A stretch of DNA of 64,000 nucleotides from Flexibacter flexilis DSM 6793 (GTDB lineage Bacteria; Bacteroidota; Bacteroidia; Cytophagales; Flexibacteraceae): NCBI RefSeq assembly GCF_900112255.1, contig NZ_FOLE01000002.1, positions 317,854 through 381,853 of the forward strand. Direction: 5' to 3'. Made by a program: the position numbers and the translations under genes. Below are positions 33,775 through 42,853 of the stretch, piece by piece. The notes beneath the pieces were generated by a model. That model ran no database searches. It was not told where the DNA came from and saw only the letters and a list, made by a program, of their open reading frames with translations. Each line of letters opens with the position of its first letter. Within the stretch, counting starts at the first letter, position 1.

Positions 33775-36624
33775 TTATTGGTTCAAAACCAAGCGTTGGG
33801 TTACTGTGCGGCCTGCCACAGTGAGGCGGCAGAAGTATGTACCCGTCGGCATGGCAGCGGCTTCATTCCAAATCAAAGTTTGCAAACCTTCCGACTGCAC
33901 GCCATCAAACAAAGTCGTTACTTTTTGTCCCAAAGCATTGTAAATCTCGGCGCGAACAGCTTGGCGGCTATTGAGCGCGTAAGCAATGTTCACTTGCCCT
34001 TCGGCGGGATTCGGATACACGACTACGCCTTTAGCCGACTGTGCTACCTCATCGGCAATGCCCGTAATTGCCGCGGTTTTTTGCATTTTTTTGGTAGAAT
34101 AAATATGGTATTCGGCAGGTTGGTAAGTAGCCGAATAGCCCGAATTTACCGTGATGCTATCGCCCGAAAAGAAGTCGTACCATTTGCCCGTAACTGGGAA
34201 GCTTGGCGATACTTGCTTGGCCGTCACATCAAAATTACCGATTACCAACACATTATTTCCGTTAGTGCCTTGCAAAGTAATTTGTTTTACGGCTACGTTG
34301 TTACCAACATTAAGCGTATAGTTAGAAGTCTCAAAAGCAGGCTCTTGCACACGCAATCGGTTCACATAACCATACACATCGTAGAGTTTTTTGCGGTTAG
34401 CATTTTGCAAATAACTCCACAAAATCGGCTTGGCATCTGTGCGGCAGTTTTCCGAAATCGTACCATTACCGCAACGGTTAATTGATTGGTCGTAACCCAA
34501 TTCCCCAAATTGCCAAATCATTTTTGGGCCGGGAACAGAAAGGAAAAATACGGCAGCCAATTCCTGACGCGAAAGTGCCACATTAAGCGTTTTTACGTCA
34601 TGGTTTGCGTTAGTAGAATTACCGTACAAGATATTTTTGTACATCAAACGCTCTTCGTCGTGGCTTTCCATGTAGCCAAAAACATTTGGTTGCTGCCAAC
34701 CGCGCGATTTGTACGAAAGCCAATCAAATCCCGAATTGGCCAACCAACCCATCGTAGATTCATTGAAATTGTAGTTAGCATTGCCCCAAAGCATCATGCC
34801 ATAATTCGCCAAAACGGTTTCTTCGCTATTGTTAGCAAAATGCTCCATAATCACGTAAGCATTCGGGGAGGCAATTTGAATTGTATCATAAATAGCTTTC
34901 AGGATGTTGATACGGGATTGGTCATAATTGCCCCATGCCCCCATATCAGACGTATAGTTTTGCGTAAAACCTTTCGACAAATCGAAACGGAAACCATCTA
35001 CTTTGTACTCTGACAACCAATATTTTAACACATCAGCCACATATTTTTTAGTATCGGTACTTTCGTGGTTAAAATCGTAACCCACATTCAAAGGGTGTTT
35101 GGCATCAGGGTTAAACCAAGGGCTGTTGGTTGCGGGTTTGTTTTGGCTGGCATCCCAGTACATTTGCACCATTGGGCTCATCCCGAAAGCATGATTCAGC
35201 ACCATGTCCAACACCACCGCAATACCACGTTTATGGCATTCGTCTATGAGCATTTGCAAATCTTTTTTGGTGCCATAGGCTTTGTCGGGAGCCATGTGGA
35301 ACATTGGGTTATAACCCCAACTATCGTTGCCTTCAAACTCCATCACGGGCATTAGCTCAATGGTATTGATGCCCAATTTTTGCAAATACGGCAGCGAATC
35401 CATCACGGTTTTGTAACGGCGGCTGGCCACAAAGTCGCGGATATGCAGCTCATACGCCACAATATCCGTTTTGGCAGGGCGCGTAAAATTGTTGCTTGTC
35501 CAAGTGTAAGGCGTTTGGGCAGTTTGTAAAATACTAACTACGCCTGTCGTCTTGCCCACGGGGTAGGCTTTGAGGGCTGGATAAGTCGTGGAAGTAATGT
35601 ATTGGTCGTTGTACGGATCAAGAATTTTCTCGCTGTACGCGTCGGCCACTTTGAGCTGATTGTCTATCAAATATTGGTAGGCGTATTCTTGTCCCGCATT
35701 TAAGTTGTTGATTTGTAACCAATAGCGTTTTCCGTCGGGCGTTACGTTCATGTAATAGGCCGTATCTATTTGCCAGTTATTAAATTCGCCCAACACATAC
35801 ACAAAACTTTTGAGCGGAGCATAAAGGCTCAGAATCGCGGAGTTATTGCTCAAATACGTTACACCGTTGGGCTTTGCACCTGCTGGCAAAGCGGCTATCG
35901 TTGCGGGTTTGTGTACCACACACGTAAACGAATCGGCTACGCTGGTTGTGCCATTTGTTCCGATGAGTTTTACCTTTTTTACTGCCGAGCCTGTCGCCGT
36001 TGGCAACGAATAATTTATTACAGAATCAACCGTTTGCGCCACTTGTGCACCGTTTACAAGTAACGAAAGTGTTGTGCCTGCCTTTTTAGAAGCAACGCCT
36101 TTTACAGACACCACATCGCCACTGTTTACAAGCATTGAGCCGCCATTGTTGAGAGGCATGGACAAAGCCGCCCCAAACTGGCCAGCCTGATAAATCGGCA
36201 TAAAAATATCGCCGTTTTGGTCAGTTTTGCCCGTAGCCGAACCACTGGCATTGCGAAATACAAAAGCTAAGCGGTAAACAGTTTGGTTGGTAATACCATA
36301 ATAATTTTTGATGTGGAATTTGATGCGATGCTTGTTGTTTCCGATGGGTGTCATCAGGACGCTATCAGCCGCTACACCCCACGTACCTTGTACCAAAGAC
36401 CAACCCGTCGCGTTGGGGCCGCCAGTTACTACACCCGTATGCACATACACAGGCGAAGTGTTTACAAGTCCCTGATTGCCTTTGGTTGCGTCAAAAGTTA
36501 CGGTGAGCGAATCGTTGATAGTCGGGAAAAGTGGCGACCACGTAATCACTTGCGCCGAAGCGGGCGCAGCCATCAGCCCAGCGAGTGCAAGGCCTAAGCA
36601 TTTAAGCTTGTTAATAATTTTCAT
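33775..36624 (-). CDS. T9SS-exported GH13 alpha-amylase-family enzyme
   Basis: A 949-residue secreted glycosidase from the ATG at 36624 (signal peptide ending APASAQ; an upstream in-frame start would add 15 residues before it). After a DUF4961-like N-terminal region and a CBM48-like domain (about 255-345) comes a GH13 barrel: DMVLNH (about 473-478), DGFRFD with nucleophile D548, VIMEHF with acid E594, and MESHDEERL with D656. The C-terminus (VVYPNPAEGQVNIAY, MPTGTYFCRLTVAGRTVTQRLVL) is a T9SS type A sorting domain. It probably acts on starch or glycogen outside the cell. No Sus-type transport genes are adjacent. Confidence 0.92.
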   Translation of the reverse strand: MKIINKLKCLGLALAGLMAAPASAQVITWSPLFPTINDSLTVTFDATKGNQGLVNTSPVYVHTGVVTGGPNATGWSLVQGTWGVAADSVLMTPIGNNKHRIKFHIKNYYGITNQTVYRLAFVFRNASGSATGKTDQNGDIFMPIYQAGQFGAALSMPLNNGGSMLVNSGDVVSVKGVASKKAGTTLSLLVNGAQVAQTVDSVINYSLPTATGSAVKKVKLIGTNGTTSVADSFTCVVHKPATIAALPAGAKPNGVTYLSNNSAILSLYAPLKSFVYVLGEFNNWQIDTAYYMNVTPDGKRYWLQINNLNAGQEYAYQYLIDNQLKVADAYSEKILDPYNDQYITSTTYPALKAYPVGKTTGVVSILQTAQTPYTWTSNNFTRPAKTDIVAYELHIRDFVASRRYKTVMDSLPYLQKLGINTIELMPVMEFEGNDSWGYNPMFHMAPDKAYGTKKDLQMLIDECHKRGIAVVLDMVLNHAFGMSPMVQMYWDASQNKPATNSPWFNPDAKHPLNVGYDFNHESTDTKKYVADVLKYWLSEYKVDGFRFDLSKGFTQNYTSDMGAWGNYDQSRINILKAIYDTIQIASPNAYVIMEHFANNSEETVLANYGMMLWGNANYNFNESTMGWLANSGFDWLSYKSRGWQQPNVFGYMESHDEERLMYKNILYGNSTNANHDVKTLNVALSRQELAAVFFLSVPGPKMIWQFGELGYDQSINRCGNGTISENCRTDAKPILWSYLQNANRKKLYDVYGYVNRLRVQEPAFETSNYTLNVGNNVAVKQITLQGTNGNNVLVIGNFDVTAKQVSPSFPVTGKWYDFFSGDSITVNSGYSATYQPAEYHIYSTKKMQKTAAITGIADEVAQSAKGVVVYPNPAEGQVNIAYALNSRQAVRAEIYNALGQKVTTLFDGVQSEGLQTLIWNEAAAMPTGTYFCRLTVAGRTVTQRLVLNQ

Positions 36625-36748
36625 TTTTAATTTGGTTTGTTGTTTGACAGTGATTTTATATTGCGCCAAAACTACAAACTTGATAGCAAGAATGCTAATT
36701 TGGACAAAATAGTGATTTTTCTATCAAAATCAGACCACATTCAAACAA

Positions 36749-36787
36749 AAACGTCGTGACACTTCTCCATAAAGCACCACGACGTTT
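36749..36787 (-). terminator. rho-independent terminator
   Basis: Ten-base perfect stem AAACGTCGTG/CACGACGTTT with a 19-nt loop, followed on the minus strand by TTTTTGTTTG, after the 600-residue T9SS gene. Confidence 0.85.
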
Positions 36788-36814
36788 AGTTGAAAATACT
36801 AATCAAAATCTCTA

Positions 36815-38617
36815 CTACTTCACTACCGACACTTTCCGCACGCCAAGCGGCGCACCGTCAGCATACACTTGCAACACATACATTCCTGCCGCCAATGGCG
36901 CAGTGTTCAGGCGCAACATATTGCCTGTGAGGGACATTTCTTGTTCTATCAATACTTTGCCTGTCCCGACTTCGCTCATGCGTACCACCGCCGACTTACA
37001 AGCTGAAGGCAAACCGTAGTTTACACTTACGCTATTGCTCGCTGGGTTCGGGTAAACCTCTCCCACAAACACGCCTTTCTGTACAGGCTTGTTGCCTACG
37101 ATGCCTTGCGGCGTAACAATCGCTGTGAGCGTATCCTTGCAGCCCCAAAAGTTCGTAATCACCAGCGTAACACGAAGGCCGTTAGGGTGCGCCGAAGGGC
37201 TAATCTGCATATTGATGGCCGTGTCGATACTTACCGTACTGCCGCCAATCAGCCATTGGCAATCTACGCTATCCTGCATGGCCATGCCCGAATTGGAAGT
37301 GTTATAGAGCTGCAAAGTATCCCCCACCCAAGAACCTGTAAAGTTGGCTTGCAAACTATCCGAACAATAATCGGAAGGCTGCAAGAAATCCGCTACACCT
37401 GTGTATTTGGCCATGTAATAGTCGCCTGGCTGAGCAAATACATAAGGTAAACGTGGCGCAGCTCCTACTACCATCAAATCATTATTCTCGGTTACTATCA
37501 AATCGTTTATTTTGTAAGCTAATTTATAGGTGGCACTTAAAGCAGAATCAGATAAATATTTACGCCAAAGTTCTTGGCCTGTAATCAAATTTACTTTCGC
37601 CATAAAAGGATAAGTTACAGCTATATTCGTAGGTTCTCGGGTACTGCCCATCATAATCACAGACGTATCCCGCGCTTCAATGGCACGTAAATAGTCAGAG
37701 CCTACCACCGCATTACTATCCAAGCGAGACCATAGTATATTAAAATTTGCATCCGTGCGCGCTATATACGGCAAATAATGGCTACTTGTACTGGAGGTAT
37801 CTATCCCTCCATGAAAAATAAAACCGCCATCACGCAATGGCCATGTACGAACAGCCTTTAAATCAGCAAGGAGCACGGGTGCTTTTTGCTGCATAATTAC
37901 CCCACTGGGGACATCTATAAACATCATACGAGTATTTTCGTAATAACCGTCCCAGTAACTGATACACACACGGTTGTTGGGGTACAGGCCAGACGAGATT
38001 AAGGTCTGATTCGTCGGCATTGTGTAGATTTGCTGCCATACCAAATTGCCCGAACCATCTATGCGCATGGCCATCATATCAACGTCTTGGCAATTACTAA
38101 GCACTAACTGAACATGGCCTACCAGCACAAACCCTCCATCTGACATAGGATGTACGGCACTGCCAAACAAATAGTTACAGCCCTTCATAAATTCGCGGTG
38201 CTCCAAGATTTGACCCAAGCTATCTACTAAAAATACACCCAAACCCCGATTATTCGCCGATGATGCTCCATGTTCAAAAACAACGATTGCCCAAAAATTA
38301 CCATTAGGGGCTGGAGCTATGCCCCAACCTTCTGATTCCTGATAATAATTTACAAAATTTTGGTGCCAAAGCGTATCCCCGTTACTGTCTTTAAAGGCTA
38401 ATATTTCTGTAGTACGAGTATAGGTATTGGTAGTTGGGTTAAGACAATAGGCATAGTCTGAAACGCCTACCCAAAAACGTTTGTTCGGGCTTAATGTGGC
38501 CGTACGAATAACTTGAGAGCTTGGCAAAGGGTAGGTATTTTCCCAGACCAATGTGCCTTGCCCATAGCTAAATACATAGCCACAGAGCAGTAAGAAAAGA
38601 AGGATTAGTTTTTTCAT
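36815..38617 (-). CDS. T9SS-exported beta-propeller-like protein (paralogue)
   Basis: A 600-residue secreted protein, start at the ATG 38617 (signal peptide LILLFLLLCGYVFSYGQ). The repeated blades (GGFVLVGHVQL, GNLVWQQIYTMP, GGFIFHGGI, LPYVFAQPGDYYMAKYTG) are like those of the 484-residue protein at 28400-29854, making the two likely paralogues. A PKD-like stretch precedes the C-terminal T9SS sorting domain (EVYPNPASNSVSVNYG, PLAAGMYVLQVYADGAPLGVRKVSVV). A palindromic repeat element lies just upstream. Function unknown. Confidence 0.84.
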   Translation of the reverse strand: MKKLILLFLLLCGYVFSYGQGTLVWENTYPLPSSQVIRTATLSPNKRFWVGVSDYAYCLNPTTNTYTRTTEILAFKDSNGDTLWHQNFVNYYQESEGWGIAPAPNGNFWAIVVFEHGASSANNRGLGVFLVDSLGQILEHREFMKGCNYLFGSAVHPMSDGGFVLVGHVQLVLSNCQDVDMMAMRIDGSGNLVWQQIYTMPTNQTLISSGLYPNNRVCISYWDGYYENTRMMFIDVPSGVIMQQKAPVLLADLKAVRTWPLRDGGFIFHGGIDTSSTSSHYLPYIARTDANFNILWSRLDSNAVVGSDYLRAIEARDTSVIMMGSTREPTNIAVTYPFMAKVNLITGQELWRKYLSDSALSATYKLAYKINDLIVTENNDLMVVGAAPRLPYVFAQPGDYYMAKYTGVADFLQPSDYCSDSLQANFTGSWVGDTLQLYNTSNSGMAMQDSVDCQWLIGGSTVSIDTAINMQISPSAHPNGLRVTLVITNFWGCKDTLTAIVTPQGIVGNKPVQKGVFVGEVYPNPASNSVSVNYGLPSACKSAVVRMSEVGTGKVLIEQEMSLTGNMLRLNTAPLAAGMYVLQVYADGAPLGVRKVSVVK

Positions 38618-38641
38618 GAGATGGTGAAGATTAAAACAAAA

Positions 38642-38714
38642 CAACCCCACCTAAATCCTCCCCGAAGGGAGGACTTCAAGTACCACTCCCCAGTGAGGAG
38701 GTCGGGTGGGGTTG
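38642..38714. repeat. 73-bp palindromic (REP/BIME-like) repeat
   Basis: Outer arms CAACCCCACC (38642-38651) and GGTGGGGTTG (38705-38714) are perfect inverted repeats. Inside lies a perfect CCTCCC-CGAA-GGGAGG hairpin (38657-38672) and a second CCCCAGTGAGGAGG region. The GC-rich composition is quite unlike the surrounding intergenic DNA. It has the look of a dispersed palindromic repeat; I found no second copy in this window. Confidence 0.65.
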
Positions 38715-38735
38715 AGTCGTTGGTTTTGAATGAAA

Positions 38736-40511
38736 TTATTTAATCACCGCTAATTTACGGCTTTGGACTACTTTGCCGTCCAGCAATAGCACATACGGAT
38801 AAATACCTGAGGCCAAACGGCTTAGGTTTACGGTTACGTTGCCTTCGGTTTCTTGCAAAGTTTGGGTAAAGACCGCCTTGCCCGAAACGGGTGCATAGAC
38901 TACGATTTGGGCTTTGCCTACTGCCTCTTCGGGTAGTGTGTAGCCTATTTGCGTTTCGTGGGTAGCAGGGTTAGGGGCATTGTTCCCCAAAGTAGCCTGT
39001 ACTGATGGTGCCGCTTGGCGATTTAGAATACCAGCTGCTGTGCGACAGGTTTCATTAATGCCATCTATTTCACACGATAGAAAAGAAATAGACAAGCTAT
39101 TGCTTACATCCTTTACATTCTCATTTTTATATCTTCTGTACTCAATATTCGAAGCTAAAGAGCTATTGATAAAGGTAAAGTTCGTGGGCAAAACAAGATT
39201 ACTATGAGACCTCAGGTTACGCACCTCATTGCCGTTAGGGGTGTTGCCCGTAGCATCGCAACCGCCTAAGATGGAATTAAAGCCATCAAAATTTACAGCC
39301 ATATTCCCTTGCAAACGGATACCTGTGCGGGCAAGGCTGGTCGTACTTACAAAGTCGTTGCAGCGAATACCCAAACTCACATTGCTGGCATCTGTGCGGT
39401 TGATATGAATACCTGTGAGGTTGTTGGTAAAGACCACATTGTTAATGGTATAAGAACCTTTTGTACCTTCTAAAAGGATGCCTGTTTTTAGCCCAACAAA
39501 TTCAGACTCAACGGCATTTATATCGCCATTAAAACCATAATAACCAATATGTTGGCTGTCTGTTTCGGTCATATTTACACCACTCAAATCACTTTGCCCG
39601 TGTTCGGAAATCATCCCAAAACATTGCCCTGCGGCGGGGATTTTAAAAGGCAGTTGCCGACTGCCAAAGCTACTGTTTTTCATTTCTTTTAGGTTAAAAT
39701 CACTTTGAATAACATTTAATTCGCCGTTTCTGACATAAATACTAGACACTTCGCAGTTACCAAAAACGCAATGTTTGATGTTTATTTTGTGTTTTTCTGT
39801 TACAAACATACTGACTACGGCCTTATCAAACAAATTATTTTCAAATTGTTTAGATAATAAATACAATTCTTGACCGTCGGTGTTTTTCAGGTGCATTTGA
39901 CTAATAAAATGCTCGTCAAGGCTCACCGAATCCAAAGGCATTTTCATGGCCGAAGGGCGGCTACTAAAGTTGTTGTGGCGGAGTGTGTCGTGGCGGCCAG
40001 CGAGTTGCAAACTCACATAATTGTTTCGGAAAGTTGAGTTTTCGACTTTCAAGCAGCTTTCAGTAAGTTGTACAATTCCGTGGTAACTGTCGGAAATGCG
40101 GCAGCCGTTTAGCTGCAAAACACTGCTGCTATCGGCCACATACAAGCCGCCCCACATCCCCGAATCGGCGGCAGTAAGCATACAATTTTGCAGTATTACA
40201 TTTGCTCCGCAAAGTTGTATGTTCGTGCCATAGGCCGTGCCACCAGCCTTGTGTATATTTTTATTATACTGTAAATCAGCTATTTGATTGCGTCGAAAGT
40301 TGCTTTTGAGCAAAAAACGCACATTTTGTAAACGAATATTTCCACTCAAAGTAATGTCGGCGGCCACGTAATAAGTGCGCGTGGAGCTGTGTGGTAAACT
40401 GTCCGTGTAAATTAGCCTGTCAAAGCCAAGCACTGTTGCATTTTGGGGTGTTTGGGCACGAGAAATGATGGCCACGAGGCCGAAGAGTAGTAGCAAGCAC
40501 AGTTTGCGCAT
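38736..40511 (-). CDS. T9SS-exported right-handed beta-helix protein
   Basis: A 591-residue secreted protein with signal peptide 1-20 (ending SRAQ). The body has many short repeats of the C-x-ISDSYHGIVQ / VVFTNNLTGIHINRT type (residues about 80-430) that look like coils of a parallel beta-helix, often carbohydrate binding or pectate-lyase-like. The C-terminus (TLGNNAPNPATHETQIGYTL, LASGIYPYVLLLDGKVVQSRKLAVI) is a T9SS sorting domain. No catalytic site recognised. Confidence 0.84.
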   Translation of the reverse strand: MRKLCLLLLFGLVAIISRAQTPQNATVLGFDRLIYTDSLPHSSTRTYYVAADITLSGNIRLQNVRFLLKSNFRRNQIADLQYNKNIHKAGGTAYGTNIQLCGANVILQNCMLTAADSGMWGGLYVADSSSVLQLNGCRISDSYHGIVQLTESCLKVENSTFRNNYVSLQLAGRHDTLRHNNFSSRPSAMKMPLDSVSLDEHFISQMHLKNTDGQELYLLSKQFENNLFDKAVVSMFVTEKHKINIKHCVFGNCEVSSIYVRNGELNVIQSDFNLKEMKNSSFGSRQLPFKIPAAGQCFGMISEHGQSDLSGVNMTETDSQHIGYYGFNGDINAVESEFVGLKTGILLEGTKGSYTINNVVFTNNLTGIHINRTDASNVSLGIRCNDFVSTTSLARTGIRLQGNMAVNFDGFNSILGGCDATGNTPNGNEVRNLRSHSNLVLPTNFTFINSSLASNIEYRRYKNENVKDVSNSLSISFLSCEIDGINETCRTAAGILNRQAAPSVQATLGNNAPNPATHETQIGYTLPEEAVGKAQIVVYAPVSGKAVFTQTLQETEGNVTVNLSRLASGIYPYVLLLDGKVVQSRKLAVIK

Positions 40512-40592
40512 CGGTTAAGGATTAATAATAAATTATTACAAAACAACCCATCATTTATTATTAATCCAAAATATTTTTAAATATATTAAATA

Positions 40593-41558
40593 CGCGTAGT
40601 GCATTATCAGACTATATTAATTTTGAGCTTGTTGATATTGCGTTTGAAAAGAAATTTGTTGAGATATAGAATGGTAGTAAGGGCAGTAATTTTGGCTAAA
40701 ATTCTGGTTTTAAACCCCTGAAAAGTTTTTACATAATTTCTTCTAATCATAAATTGGTCACCCAATTGAGCAAACAAAGTTTCAATTCTTCTTCGAGCTT
40801 TTTTAAATAATGCAAACCAAGATTTATAGTCTTTTTGATTCCTTCTTTGAGGCGTTTCTAATCGGATATTAGCTTGCTTTAGTAGTTCCATTTTCTTGGA
40901 TTGGGAAAGATAGCCTTTGTCGGCAAGTAGCAGATAATTGTGATTTTATATCTTGCAAATAATGAATATCATGCACACTGGCAGGAGCTAAATCAAAGCA
41001 TTGAAATACGCCTTGTATAGAACAAACAGCATGAAGTTTATAACCGTAATAAGAGAGGCGATGGCTGGCACAATATCCATGGTCAGGCTGGGCGTAAGGT
41101 GTTTCTTTACAGATTTTACTGGCAGCACTACGAGCCATTTTACAGACTTCCAAAGGCATACTATCTACCACAAAATAGGACTCAAATGCTTGGAGTTGTT
41201 GGACTAATTTTAGCCTGATTTGCTCAATAAAAAAGAATAGTTTTCGCTTTCGTCGATTGTAAACACTGCGTTCAATTTTAGTGGCTATTTCCCAATTTTG
41301 TATTTCTCTAAATAACTGGTATTCAGAATCTAAAGATTTAAACTCTGCTAAAATAATCAGACTAATCAGCTCAATATCAGAGAGTTTAGGTTTTCTGGGT
41401 TTAAAGTATAAATTATCAGATGTTGAAATTTTACGCAATTCATTAAGAATTATTTCATAAATCCCTCAAGGTTGCCCATAATTGTATTTGATTCGTAGTC
41501 AATACAATATACTTACTATGAGTAAAATGGGCAACTTTTTTCATAATGCACTACGGGT
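40593..41558. mobile_element. IS982-family insertion sequence, inactivated
   Basis: An element of about 966 bp, the size of IS982 elements. Ends: CGTAGTGCATTAT at 40596-40608 and its complement ATAATGCACTACG at 41543-41555, a 13-bp perfect terminal inverted repeat. The left flank ends in TATTAAAT (40585-40592) and the same octamer occurs at 41565-41572, six bases beyond the right end as drawn, so a target duplication is possible but not exact. It sits between the beta-helix gene and the phytase operon and interrupts no recognisable gene. Confidence 0.8.
40607..41479 (-). pseudogene. IS982-like transposase, frameshifted
   Basis: Two fragments in different frames make up one transposase. The N-terminal part (down from 41438, 189 residues) has KLSDIELISLIILAEF, YFVVDSMPLEVCKMAR (first catalytic Asp) and ASVHDIHYLQDI. 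The C-terminal part carries LLADKGYLSQSKKMELL (second Asp), RRNQKDYKSWFALFKKARRRIETLFAQL with the catalytic Glu. The shift lies near 40931, where one extra base separates the frames. A second frame change may occur near 41455, since the only good ATG (41479, MGNLEGF) is in yet another frame. The transposase is very unlikely to be active unless frameshifting is programmed. Confidence 0.83.
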
Positions 41559-41602
41559 TTTACCTATTAAATGAAAGGATTATTACTTTGATTTCCCCCC
41601 AG

Positions 41603-41640
41603 CAAAAAGACGTGTTGCCAGCGATGACAACACGTCTTTT
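41603..41640 (-). terminator. rho-independent terminator of phytase operon
   Basis: Fourteen-base perfect inverted repeat AAAAAGACGTGTTG/CAACACGTCTTTTT with a 10-nt loop, 29 nt after the phytase stop codon. Confidence 0.9.
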
Positions 41641-41668
41641 TGTTACATTATGTTTGTTTTACTGAAAC

Positions 41669-42778
41669 TTATTGCGCGGCTTTCAATTCTTTCCCCGCGA
41701 TGTCCTCCCAACGGTAAAACTGAAAGGTTTTGTTGTCGGACATGGCCACGAATAACCCATGTTTGAAAACGCTATTGAGCGGCGTGCTGCACACGTCCGA
41801 ACCGTCGCTTTCGGAGGTAGAAACTTTCACGATTTTAAGTAAATCATGTTGATGCGGATTAGTTTTGCTGCCCTCTCTGGGGAAAACATGAAACTGGTTT
41901 GCCTGTTGGTCTGACAACAAAATATAGCCCGTAGAATCGTTGAGGGCATAAATTGAAATGCCTTCATGGTCATTTTTAACGCCAGAAGTAGCAAATACGG
42001 CCAATTCCTGATTGCCTTTGTCGGGGTCGGCGTAGTATTTGCGCACGCCAAAAGTTTCGTCGGAATAATAGATGTAACCCAGTGCATCGTCGGCGGCGAT
42101 AGCCTCAATTTCTTTCTTTTGGCTATACTTACCAAACTTACGAACAAGTGTTGCTTTGACTGCGCCTTTGCCGTCGTCTTGCAACAAATATTGCCACAAA
42201 TAGCCGTCGGCAGGGCCCGTTTTTCGGCCAACAATCGCAAAAATAGCCTTGTCTTTAGGGCGTTTGTACAACGTAATGCCCATGAGGTCGCGGAATTCCG
42301 CGCCTTGCTCTCCGACAAACATATCCAGACCGCCATTATCCACAGCACGCATATCGGGCAGGCTATACACGCGAATTTTGTGTGTGATGCGTTCGGTTAC
42401 GACTGCAATATCGGTTGGTTTGCCATTGAGCATGAGGCCATATTCAATGTCCACGTTATTGGGGCGTTTGAGGCCGCGCACGACTTTGTTTTCAATTATT
42501 TTTCCTTGCAAATCAAACACATACAACGCGCCGTCTTCGTCTTTGTCAGTTCCCAACACAAGACTTTCGGCAGGGTTGTTGGGGTTAATCCAGATGGCAG
42601 GATCGTCGGAATCGTGTTTTACAGTTTGGGAAGAAAACACAGGGGCAACCGCTGCATTAGAGGTTACTGAATCTTTTTTGGGTGTTTGGGTAGCTTGTTG
42701 GGTTTGGTTGTCCATGCTTCCGCAAGCGGCCATTGCCCAAGCCAATAAAGCGATTCCCGTCTTTTTGGTTATTTTCAT
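41669..42778 (-). CDS. beta-propeller phytase lipoprotein (3-phytase)
   Basis: A 369-residue calcium-dependent beta-propeller phytase that removes phosphate from phytate (myo-inositol hexakisphosphate). It has a lipoprotein signal (lipobox before C19 in AMAACGS). Family motifs: VKHDSDDPAIWINPNNP (about 53-69), VLGTDKDEDGALYVFDLQGK, RPNNVDIEYG and YYSDETFGVRKYYADPDKG, the last matching the active-site acidic cluster. It is the last gene of a minus-strand operon with a TonB receptor and a beta-helix lipoprotein. A GTAGCTTGGTT hairpin precedes the start. Confidence 0.93.
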   Translation of the reverse strand: MKITKKTGIALLAWAMAACGSMDNQTQQATQTPKKDSVTSNAAVAPVFSSQTVKHDSDDPAIWINPNNPAESLVLGTDKDEDGALYVFDLQGKIIENKVVRGLKRPNNVDIEYGLMLNGKPTDIAVVTERITHKIRVYSLPDMRAVDNGGLDMFVGEQGAEFRDLMGITLYKRPKDKAIFAIVGRKTGPADGYLWQYLLQDDGKGAVKATLVRKFGKYSQKKEIEAIAADDALGYIYYSDETFGVRKYYADPDKGNQELAVFATSGVKNDHEGISIYALNDSTGYILLSDQQANQFHVFPREGSKTNPHQHDLLKIVKVSTSESDGSDVCSTPLNSVFKHGLFVAMSDNKTFQFYRWEDIAGKELKAAQ

Positions 42779-42797
42779 TCTTTATACTTGCTTAAAA

Positions 42798-42826
42798 GTA
42801 GCTTGGTTCAGGTGAAACCAAGCTAC
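42798..42826 (-). promoter_or_regulatory. intercistronic hairpin before phytase
   Basis: Eleven-base perfect stem GTAGCTTGGTT/AACCAAGCTAC with a 7-nt loop, 20 nt upstream of the phytase ATG and inside the operon. There is no full T-run after it, so it could stabilise or attenuate the phytase message rather than end it. Confidence 0.6.
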
Positions 42827-42853
42827 CCATTGAACGATTATTAGGTTAGGTAA

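Noticed and set aside
33778-35013. Long antisense open frames within the GH13 gene
   Set aside because: Shadows of the amylase reading frame; amino acid composition rich in Arg, His and Cys as expected for shadow frames.
40585-41572. TATTAAAT octamer as target duplication of the IS
   Set aside because: The right copy is six bases beyond the inverted repeat, so the match may be chance in AT-rich DNA; kept only as a possibility.
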